Source: Cristatella mucedo
Taxonomy: Eukaryota; Bryozoa; Phylactolaemata; Cristatellidae
Length of the DNA stretch: 64,000 nt
Assembly (NCBI GenBank): GCA_009760855.2
Contig: WPIO01000167.1
Span: forward strand, 243,501 to 307,500
Reading direction: 5' to 3'
Shown: piece by piece, positions 55,679-64,000 of the stretch
How positions within the stretch are numbered: the stretch's first letter is position 1
How the letters are laid out: the number at the start of each line of letters is the position of its first letter
Translations under genes and position numbers: made by a program
Notes under the pieces: model-generated
Databases searched by the model: none
Told to the model about the DNA's origin: nothing
What the model saw: the letters and a program-made list of their open reading frames with translations, nothing else

Positions 55679-56475
55679 GCCAAAGGACGGCTTCACTAAG
55701 ACTCCAAAAACACATCGGGAGCTGCAAGCTCGATTTATGCATATCGCGAACCATAGCCCATTCTATTGGCAGTCGGAGAGTGACATTTATACACTCTGTA
55801 TATAGCTCCAAGCGTAGCCTACTGTATCTGTTAAACCACGAGTTTCACTGACTACAGCTGCAATGTACCAGTTTGTGCGATATACATTTTATGAAATGAC
55901 ATCAGGATTCCGATGCTTTGAACTAGGAAATCGATATAATCCTAAAATTCACTAAATCTAATATTAAAAGGGCAAGTTCCAATATTACATTATGCGAAAA
56001 ATATGCATCTTCCAATGAGAGGGTGATTGTGAACGTGTTTTGCTAGCTTATTCCTGATTGACAACCCTTGGAGAATGACGGCAAAGGAGTGACATTAAAC
56101 GACAGAGTCACATAAAACTGGCATCGAGTCGTAAGAAAATCAGCGAATTCAACTCCCTGCTTCTACGGCTAATTGTAGTATTAATCTCCGATCGTTTCCT
56201 GTTGTCCTTATCTCGCTGAGAAGTAAAACGTTGGCTTACTTATCACACCATGTATATTACTGCACGTGGAAAGAACCTATTCACAGTTACTACTTTTAAT
56301 GATGAGTTCATAAATTTTTCATTTCTAATTCTTTGGCTGAAAGCATGTGCGATAGTCGGAATCAGAAGAGTAAATGATGATGGGTAAGCATTACTGTAAA
56401 CAAAAAGCAAGTTCCCATGCGATAATAAATAAGAGTGTTCAGGCTGATTCTCAAGCATCTTTTGTATTGTGACTT

Positions 56476-56613
56476 AAGAGCCTATGCCACTAGCACCATA
56501 CAAAGCAACACCAATAAATGATCACCAACCACCGGATTCAAACCAAGGATAAAGCGACCGAGGTAGTGTAAATCAACCCCCTCACCTAGCTTGTCATCAC
56601 GGCTCACCACTAA
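56476..56613 (-). mobile_element. SINE family 1, diverged (right arm)
   Basis: Counterpart of 19,463-19,600; the minus strand has GTGAGCCGTGATGACAAGCT and a changed B box GGTTTGAATCC. Confidence 0.6.
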
Positions 56614-56796
56614 GACAGCATTGGAATCCAGTAAACTAGAAATGGCTCCTTACCGAAATTCGCATGCAATTTCGCCCCTGATTCCCAAGCATTTACGAGC
56701 CTAATTGCTAGGGCTTGTGGGAAGGTAGGCAGAGCACTGAAACAGCAGGGACTTGCAGGATTGCATTTAGACTCGGTTAATTATGAATGCATTTCC

Positions 56797-56935
56797 GCCT
56801 TTGCTTTCATGACCTCGCTCGTAGGGTCGTGAGTTCAATTCCTGTGGTGGGCGATCCTTTATCGCCACTGCAAGCCGTGGTGATAGCCGACAAGGCTCTT
56901 CTGTTGCTATTCAAAAAGAGGCTATTTAATCGGCA
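56797..56935 (+). mobile_element. SINE family 1 (right arm)
   Basis: Counterpart of 19,143-19,285. Here the B-box region reads GAGTTCAATTCC and the body CTGTGGTGGGCGATCC. Confidence 0.65.
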
Positions 56936-57055
56936 AGCTTTTTTGTATCCTTTGGTGAAGTCAGCAGACGATGGTGGGCTCGAGCTTGGCAAATGCCTTT
57001 TTTGGCTTAGAATATTCTTTGAGACGGTCAGTTCATAATCAGGTCATCATTCAAC

Positions 57056-58018
57056 TGATAAACTGAATGCCACCTGGGCGACATTAGATCCTGGACGTCA
57101 GGAAACTTTTTGAAACTAAACGACGATAAAACCGAACGGCTGCTCGTAGGGAACCATGAGCATGTGGCTGGATTAAAAGACTTTACTCTTCTAATAATTG
57201 CAGCTGTAATGCGATCATCACAACGTGCTCAAAATTTAGGTTTAGTTATCGCCTGCTGCATAAGTTGTAAGAGTTTCATTTAGAAACTCTTCTACAGCTT
57301 GCCATAACGTCCGATCCCAAACTAAGATTAGGAGCTATTTTCCACAGAGGCTTGCCTCACATTTGACTAGCTCCTTAGTACTATCTCGGCTTGATTGTTG
57401 TAATTCCTGTTTGGTTGGGCTGCCATAGAAAGCCACAACGCCACTGCAGCTGACTACTGCGAAGCTAGTTTTCAAGTCCCAGACGTTTGACCACGTGTCT
57501 CCTATGCAAAACGAGTTAGGATGGCTGCCGGTTGATAAACGGATGCAGAGCAAAGTTCTTAAGCTGATCCGTCAGGCCCGCCACGGCTTGGCTCCTGCGT
57601 GCCTAGCTGAACTGCTGCACCAGTCTCAGACACTTCGAGTCCTGAGGTCCTTTATGGACGATAAATTAGCTGTTCAATTGATCCGTTTCAAAACCATTGG
57701 CGACAGGAGCTTAAGCTCAGCAGGTACTAGATTGTGGAACTCGCTTCAAACATTCTTACGAAACGACCAGTACTCTCCATCTGCCTACTATGGCTCATCC
57801 TTTTCAGAGGTACTGAGCTGCGACATTCTAGCTACTCACTAGCTCAACTGCCGTCCTGAATCTGCTGTGCTTCCCAATTTGTTTCGCGAGAAGAAGTCTG
57901 TTGGTTATGGAATGCTTGCCGAAAGCCGCTTAGGCTGTGAGTGTGCTATACAAAGCTCCACTGCATAACATCCACTTAGTCTATATGCCCTTTTTGAGTT
58001 ACAGATAGAGATGTTTTA
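57056..58018 (+). mobile_element. CR1/L2-type retrotransposon, second family (right arm)
   Basis: Counterpart of 18,062-19,024, with the 115-codon C-terminal reverse transcriptase stretch at 57,495-57,842 identical in protein sequence. Family-2 tail with GGCTGTGAGTGTGCTATA at about 57,931. Confidence 0.8.
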
Positions 58019-58045
58019 CATTTTCATGATTCATTCCACAAACGT

Positions 58046-58276
58046 ATGTTAGAGTCTCTGGGAAAAGGCCCGATCTGCCCGAAAGGCTGGCAGATAAGGG
58101 TGCAACAGCTTAGCCGAATCGTTGGGAGAGAAGTGCCCATTGTCTGCCAAAACAAGAGGGCTATCGGAATCTCGGTAAGGAATTTCCTCACCGATGGCAA
58201 GCTGATAGTCAGTGGTCGCTGCATTGCTGACGGTCTAGCGGGTAAGTCCAGAGGCATCGTGAACTTCGCGGCATAA
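58046..58276 (+). CDS. hypothetical 76-residue ORF (right arm)
   Basis: Counterpart of 17,800-18,030, two residues different, open in both arms. Not recognised; see the left copy for visible features. Confidence 0.2.
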   Translation: MLESLGKGPICPKGWQIRVQQLSRIVGREVPIVCQNKRAIGISVRNFLTDGKLIVSGRCIADGLAGKSRGIVNFAA

Positions 58277-58845
58277 AAAAATTGTTGAAAAAACAAGCCA
58301 TGATAAATTGCTAAGAAGTCCAAGCAAAGTCCAAAGGACTGTCGGTTTCTCAGTATTGCCCGAAATGAAGCAGCATCCCATAAGAAACATGTCAGTGAGC
58401 TTGTTCATTCACAGTGGGGAGAAAGCTATGTCGGCGACTTGAGCAGTTAGATCGACGCCCTTTCCAGAGTTTGCAGGGCCTCGTCGTTGGTATGCTTCAC
58501 GGATCGTGTTGATGTCGGATGTGGGTCGCGGGTAGTCTTTGGCTCACAGTCTCGGCAGCAGTGCAGCTGAGCGCCTGCAAAGCATTGGTGGGACGACAGG
58601 TTGCTGATGGAGATTTATGATAGAATTAACAAATGGCTGGTTAGTTAGGCTTTGTTCGGGTATGAGTGGACCTTTGGGGATGGAAGTTCGGGTCAAAGGC
58701 TTGCTAAGAAAACAAGGAAAACTTGGTTTTCATTAACAATAAAACCGGTTGGGCCACCGACACATTCAATGGCCCTCAGTAATTTACAATTATAAGTGAC
58801 ATATTTTCGGCTGTGAGCAATTTTCGAGGTGGAAAGAAAAGCACT

Positions 58846-58893
58846 CAAGAGAGAGAGAGACAGACAGAGCGGCAGATAGAGACAGAGAGAGAC

Positions 58894-58962
<69 letters not shown>
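58846..58962. repeat. GA microsatellite (right arm)
   Basis: Counterpart of the CT run at 17,122-17,232, with different interruptions (GACAGACAGAGCGGCAGATA). Confidence 0.95.
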
Positions 58963-58967
<5 letters not shown>

Positions 58968-60489
58968 ACCCTTTAAATGAGAATGCAGAATCGTTAAACA
59001 ATGGGGCCACTGCGAATCACTGAGCTGCTAAAGCCAAGCAGCAGGTTTTGACACACAAAGGAACACTGCTTGGCACAGAAAGAAGTGTGAGTACAAATAC
59101 CTTTCAGCCCAAACCTGATAGTGTCAACGTCCACAAAGTTTAGCTGGCAGCACCTTAAAATGCATTTGTCCTATCGTATTCGGATAATTTAGTTTTACTT
59201 GCTGCTCCGTTCGTAATTTCAATCATCAGTAAATAATGTTGTGGTAAGATTAGGACTTCATTTAGCCAAAGTGCGAGAGAGTTTCAGAGAAGACGTCCAA
59301 TCAGGTACATGGGCAGTCAGAGAGGCTTGTATCTGCTTAGCCCAAGCAGTGGGAGAGAAGTTCGCTTTGTCGGCCAGAACAAGACGGATGTGGGTTTGGG
59401 CGTGTTTAACCTAGACAGGGATAGGCTTCCCACCTGGCTAGGTGGTAGCCAGCCATTGATACACCTCTACTAAAATATTATGGTCTTGGTTTCAATAATC
59501 ACTGGCAGATATATATATATATATATATTTATATATTATTAATTAAATATATATATGTATATATGTGTGTGTGTGTGTGTGTGTTAGATATATATGTGTA
59601 TTTAGATAGATACACTGGGTGGTTATTAAAATAAAATATGTATCAGATATATTTATTATTGGAATGCATGTACTGGTTAATATATTTATGATGCACGTTA
59701 TGTAATTACAAATATTGGCCCGGTTGCTGACTAATAACTGATGACTGGATTTAACTAGCCACTGCAAGCCAGGGCTTATGAACAGAGCAGTTTTTAATTA
59801 TGGAAACTGTCCCACACAATTGTGTACAATAGCTGAAGCAGGTTCACTGACAATTCGCTGCAAGTGTCATCGGCACTAGCACTGAAATCCGGCAGTCGAC
59901 TGCCATTCAATACTACCAGCCACCGCCAGTGTGCTGTAGTCACTGACAATATGACAGGAGTGAGAGAAACCTTCAGAAGTGAGAGTCTGCAAACCCACGA
60001 AGAGCAATTGCCGTTGAGAGAAATTACAACTAGCTAGAGCAGTCCTCTTTATAAAATAAAGTTGCAGCTATCTACGTCATCGTTAGCAATTGGCATGTGA
60101 CACAAAGTTTTGTAACCACATTGAACTTTCTGAAATTCGATTCCTTGACATTATAGAGCAATGAATTGCAATCACAACAGAGCCGCATCATTGCATGGAG
60201 CGTCATTGCAATAGTGAGGATCCTCGTGAGATTTGTTTTAAAGATTATAACTAGTGTTACCAGCACTCAGATTAATAGTACATTCGCAGGCTCCATTGGA
60301 ATTGTGCCCCCATAGAATTAAAGCAGCTTATTTGTCGTCAGAGAGAAGCAGTCAATAACCTCAGCAGTTTGTAAAATAACAGTATTAAAAGCTAGGTATG
60401 ACCATCGCAGGCTCCATTTCCGTTATAACAGCTACATGAAGGGTGTCTTGTTTGTACTTCGTAACATCCGTCAAGGTTGCAAAAACTAT
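58963..60489. other. right arm, no gene assigned
   Basis: Counterpart of 15,591-17,121, including an AT/GT microsatellite at about 59,508-59,585. No gene supported. Confidence 0.4.
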
Positions 60490-60955
60490 TCATCACAACC
60501 ATAATAATACGTTTGTATAATGCCTTTGAGAACTAAATCTATTTCTCGGCACTTTGCATGTGCTTAAAGGAAGCAGAAAACAATTATTAGTTGTAAGGTT
60601 GAGATGTCAGCAATCTTAACCTGGTAAGAAATAACATGGGCGATGTCAACACTCGTGTACTGTGAGTGCCAGACTGCTTGGTGTCAGCGAGGACAGCACA
60701 TTAAGGACACATCACAAGAGCCCCCTAAAAGCTGCCATAAACAGATACGATATGACGCTTCTTTGAAAGTGTCTTTAAGTCTGGGATGTCGTGCCAGCTC
60801 CATGCAGTAGAATCATGTGAGATAAAGGAACTGTCTCTGAATGATTATAGGTTCCCACAAGGTTTGGAAAGTCTAGTGAAGTAAAAGAAATCAGGTCGTA
60901 TGATGGAGCAGTAGATCTTATAGGTGAGCCAGAATGAAGAGACCTAAACGTGAGT
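60490..60955 (-). mobile_element. CR1-type 3' end (right arm)
   Basis: Counterpart of 15,130-15,590, bordering the inner side of the virus-like island. Confidence 0.6.
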
Positions 60956-61074
60956 GGCCAGGACTAGCATCTTTAACATCAATAATATATAAAGATGAAG
61001 ATTGTTCTAGAAACCCAATATTTTCTTCCTATATTAGTCATGTGAGGGCCAACCAAACCACAATCAAGACTGAT

Positions 61075-61593
61075 CTACCTTACACCTCTTTTAACTGGAA
61101 ACCCCTTTTTATTCCATGCTTTATAAGTACCAGCGAAATAAATTGCTTTTTCAATTGCTTCATAAGGGGTTCCACAAACTAAGTAACGACCAAATGTTCC
61201 TTGTTCATTTGAGTTAAATCCTAATATATCTCCAATACTATTAACAAAAACTGATGAATTACTTTCAAGTAAAATAATTCATTAGCCGCTTACTTGCATG
61301 ACTATCCTATCATCTGTATCAACACTAACATTTATTCCACTACTAGTTCTGTTCGATGGATTAAAACAAGCTCTGACATTATTTGAAGCTCTAACAATCT
61401 TATTTCTATCATAATATCCTTCTGGAATTGAAGCAGAGAAGTCATATGGCACAATACAAGTATTTATAAACCAATGCATATCACTTTGTGCAAGAACAAC
61501 ATTTGAAATTGTTTTATTTATATTCGTAAATTCTACTCTACCCAATCCAACTTTATAATACCCTGATTCACGTCCCAATATTATTGGAAAGGA
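61075..61593 (-). pseudogene. penton/minor-capsid-like relic, copy 2 (right arm)
   Basis: Counterpart of 14,491-15,009. The 98-codon open part (61,282-61,578) is identical in protein sequence, and the TAA-TGA pair that follows is also shared. Assignment as weak as for the left copy. Confidence 0.38.
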
Positions 61594-61840
61594 ATTAGTT
61601 TTGAATCTAAATTACGAGTTCCTGTTAATTTCACAGAAATTCTTATAATATTCCTTTTTAATTTCTATAGTGACCACAACATCTGTAATTACATCAATTT
61701 CAATTTAATTTCAATTGTGATCTGATAGGCTATTCATAAAAGTACTTAGTAAATCTATATCAACTTTAAAGGGTAAGTTTAATATATTTAGAATATGTAA
61801 ATCAAGGTTTCACCTGGATCGAAAGCATCAACATTAATAA

Positions 61841-62183
61841 TTATAAAGAGGTTGATTGTTCTAAAAATCCATTTTTTCTTTCAATATAATTAGTAAGAGG
61901 GTCAACTAAGTCACAATCCAACCATCCATCGTGCACTTCTATTATCGATAAAACCATTTTATTCCAGGCTTTAAAAATGCCAGCGAAATACATTGCTTTT
62001 TCAATTGCTTCATAAAGTGTACCACCAACTAATGCAGGATCAAATGTTCATGGTTGATTTGACTTAAATCCTAATCTATTTCCAATAATATTAACAACGT
62101 CAGCATTACTTCCAAGTATAACAACAAAATCACCTCCTGCTTGCATATTTACTTTATCATCACCATCAACTGTAAACATTTTT
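61841..62183 (-). pseudogene. penton/minor-capsid-like relic, copy 1 (right arm)
   Basis: Counterpart of 13,901-14,243. It differs by a few bases, including one at the in-frame stop region (CATGGTTGATTTG here against CATTGTTGATTTG in the left arm's reverse complement). Confidence 0.35.
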
Positions 62184-62199
62184 TATCATTCCCTAACTA

Positions 62200-62753
62200 T
62201 TAAATATTGAAAATAGTTAGAAACTGATTTCCTTCATCATAAACAGACCAAAACCTACCTTCATCTTCAGTTTTCGTTAAGTCTATAACACAATATCCAA
62301 ATCTTTTTTCTAGTACTAGAATGAACCCAATCTTCAATTTTTTCTTTCTATATCACCAACATATGACTCACGGATATATTCAATATCACTATTGTTTTTT
62401 GTAAATATTAGAATCAAAATTATATTTTTTCTAATTTCTCGTTTAGGTATTCTAGTAAATCCTTGAGCAAGATTAAATACATTCATTCCTTTATGTCGTC
62501 CTCTAGAAAAGTAATCTAATATCTCAGTTTGATCTTCTGACATAAGATCATCTAACACAATTGCATTTTTACAATTTTTACATGAGTCAACATCCAACAT
62601 TTCATCAAGTCCATTAATCCCAACGTGAGTATGATTATCTTTTGTCAATAACATGAAACCGCGATATAGTTTGTGATCTAACTTGATGCGATAATAGTAC
62701 AAGCATCATACTTCATTGGGACAGTGCTTATTTCTTGTTTCAATTGAAACCAT
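62200..62753 (-). pseudogene. DNA-packaging ATPase-like relic (right arm)
   Basis: Counterpart of 13,331-13,884, with the same in-frame TGA near the start and the same frameshift. The 122-codon ORF (62,334-62,702) is identical. One substitution is visible downstream (GGAAATCAG here, GGAAAACAG left). Confidence 0.6.
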
Positions 62754-62761
62754 TTCTATGA

Positions 62762-62979
62762 TATTATTTATTTTGTTTTAATTAAAATTAATTGTGCAGT
62801 TGCTTGTGGTTCTAGTGCTGCTGCAGTCGCTATTTTTCTTGCACTAACTCCATCAGATAGATCAGGTAGAACTGCATAATACTCATTTTTAAAAATTCAA
62901 GAGATATCTGGTTTAACTCCTGATACTCCTGATATAACCGTTGAGAGCTTGGAAGTTGAGATGCAATCCATGTTGAGCA
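62762..62979 (-). pseudogene. unknown virus-like ORF upstream of ATPase (right arm)
   Basis: Counterpart of 13,102-13,320. The A-run near its end differs (AAAACAAAATAAAT against a pure A run), which shortens or changes the last codons. Confidence 0.35.
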
Positions 62980-63208
62980 TTAGGAGATTTCTGAAGGATC
63001 TTCTAGAAGTGGTTCAACTTTAGCCCTAACAGCTGTTTCAAGGTTAGTCGTTACATCATTAAATCCAGCCGTTATTATTTTTGAGCGTCAATATCACATT
63101 CATCTAGATACAAGTTTTAAACTGAATTATCAATCATAACTGAAATATCAGAATCAAGTGTTCGTTGATCGCATGCAATCAACCTTGTTTAACAAGATAA
63201 TCATTAAT

Positions 63209-63331
63209 AATAATTGGCGAGCCGTGATGGCACACTAGGTAAGGCTGTTGCTTTCATAACCTCGCCTGCAGTGGGCGATTCATAATCGCCACTGTAAGCG
63301 GTGGTGATAGCCGTAAAGGCTATTCACAGAT
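63209..63331 (+). mobile_element. SINE family 1 inside the virus-like relic (right arm)
   Basis: Counterpart of 12,750-12,870, at the identical insertion point. Confidence 0.7.
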
Positions 63332-63487
63332 TTCTATTAGAAAACGAATAAATGAATCTTATTCTGGAATAAGTTTATCGAGTGAATGTCTCACTATTCG
63401 CTGATCATTACATTTCATTTGTTGAAAGCCAATTCTTACTGCCGTTTTTCAAGACTCTTTGGAACTGAGAACTCTTGAAACATCCAT
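63329..63487 (-). pseudogene. unknown virus-like ORF split by a SINE (right arm)
   Basis: Counterpart of 12,592-12,749, ATG at 63,487 in the same TAGAAATGG context, with the same early TGA. Confidence 0.4.
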
Positions 63488-63509
63488 TTCTACAGAAATA
63501 AATAATTGT

Positions 63510-63797
63510 TTACAAATCAGTTTCTTCATCAACGTAATCAGATTTAACAAATAGTAGTTCTTCAAGTTTTATATCACCATGTTAATCATTACTATAATAA
63601 AAAAACTCATCGTCAGCTTATTAAGATTCTGATTGAGATTCTGATTCTGAATCTGATTCAGATTCAGGAATGTAATCAGGATCTTCAGATAGTGCATCTG
63701 ATACTGAATCTGTGTCTGAATTAGTTACATCAACAGAATCTTCGTCTTCATCATAATCTTGTTTGACTTTTAAACATTATAGATTTTCTTCTTCCAT
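63510..63797 (-). pseudogene. acidic protein with four in-frame TAA codons (right arm)
   Basis: Counterpart of 12,282-12,569. All four TAA codons are retained; substitutions near the third block change two residues (FLYYSID left, FFYYSND here) without touching the stops. Confidence 0.45.
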
Positions 63798-63813
63798 TTC
63801 TATAATAGTTAAG

Positions 63814-63963
63814 TTAGAGTTTTTTACTTATATTTAATTTCTCTAGACTCTTGAATAGATCTATTGCTTCTAATAAATCAACATGTTTTACATTTATTTC
63901 CATTTTCTCTTTATCAGCAAATCTAACTTGCTGTACAACCTTTTGTTTCTTGTCTTCATTCGT
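63814..63963 (-). CDS. hypothetical 49-residue protein (right arm)
   Basis: Counterpart of 12,116-12,265, still open. One visible change (AGATTTGCTGATAAAG here against AGATTAGCTGATAAAG left, Leu to Phe). Confidence 0.4.
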   Translation of the reverse strand, partial: TNEDKKQKVVQQVRFADKEKMEINVKHVDLLEAIDLFKSLEKLNISKKL

Positions 63964-64000
63964 TCGTTTAAATATCTACATTAGTATAGGTATATAGATT

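Larger units (their letters stand above)
55679..64000. repeat. right arm of the large inverted repeat (continues past the window)
   Basis: Reverse complement of 12,079-20,398. At 64,000 it is still matching the left arm (left position 12,079), so the arm is longer than seen. Its inner end at about 55,679 adjoins diverged U5 flank, just as the left inner end adjoins U2 flank. Confidence 0.95.
60956..64000 (-). mobile_element. virus-like relic island, right copy (cut by the window edge)
   Basis: Counterpart of 12,079-15,120 with the same ORFs, stops, frameshifts and SINE. The shared damage shows that decay came before the arm duplication (or that the arms were recently homogenised). Confidence 0.5.

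Noticed and set aside
60934-61182. 82-codon ORF in the right arm (and 14,902-15,150 minus in the left)
   Set aside because: Antisense to the penton-like relic; open only because both arms are nearly identical.

Overview
The window reads as repeat-dense nuclear DNA of an invertebrate animal. The reasons are many 5'-truncated CR1/L2-type non-LTR retrotransposons with ATT-rich 3' tails, tRNA-derived SINEs with A and B boxes, a hAT transposase relic, an LTR-element protease relic, long GA/CT/TA microsatellites, and no operon-like gene packing. I cannot name the species. No gene here is demonstrably intact and of known cellular function. The best protein-coding sequence is a family of coiled-coil genes, all apparently broken.

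Layout: 430-2640 is a CG-rich minisatellite with 34-, 31- and 39-bp periods. 2900-11.7 kb is repeat unit U1: a coiled-coil pseudogene on the minus strand (3022-5556), its long 5' flank, and younger CR1 and SINE insertions. From 12,079 (first position that can be compared) to about 20,398 lies the left arm of an inverted repeat of about 8.3 kb, whose right arm is about 55,679-64,000 and runs off the window. The arms are nearly identical, with several ORFs identical at the protein level. Each arm carries, from outside in, an AT-rich virus-like relic (packaging-ATPase-like gene, penton-like gene, acidic protein and others), CR1/L2 and SINE insertions, and microsatellites.

Between the arms are further copies of the U unit in two tail-to-tail pairs: U2(+)/U3(-) meeting near 23,240, and U4(+)/U5(-) meeting near 53,325. 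The middle holds a long CR1 relic with endonuclease and reverse transcriptase (27.2-30.7 kb), a poorly informative stretch (30.7-36.2 kb), another CR1 copy (36.2-38.0 kb), and an older diverged copy of the arm sequence (38.6-41.6 kb) split by a hAT relic. Next come two nested pairs of direct repeats (42.5-43.7 with 48.3-50.0 kb, and 44.5-45.1 with 47.2-47.7 kb) around an LTR-retrotransposon gag/protease relic that was itself hit by CR1.

The two most notable things are (1) the virus-like relic, with compact head-to-tail ORFs, a recurring TAGAAATGG start context and an unusual run of in-frame TAA stops, present in both arms of a large inverted duplication; and (2) the amplified, uncharacterised coiled-coil gene family carried on multi-kilobase units with conserved 5' flanks. 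All identities come from reading the sequence. No database search was possible.
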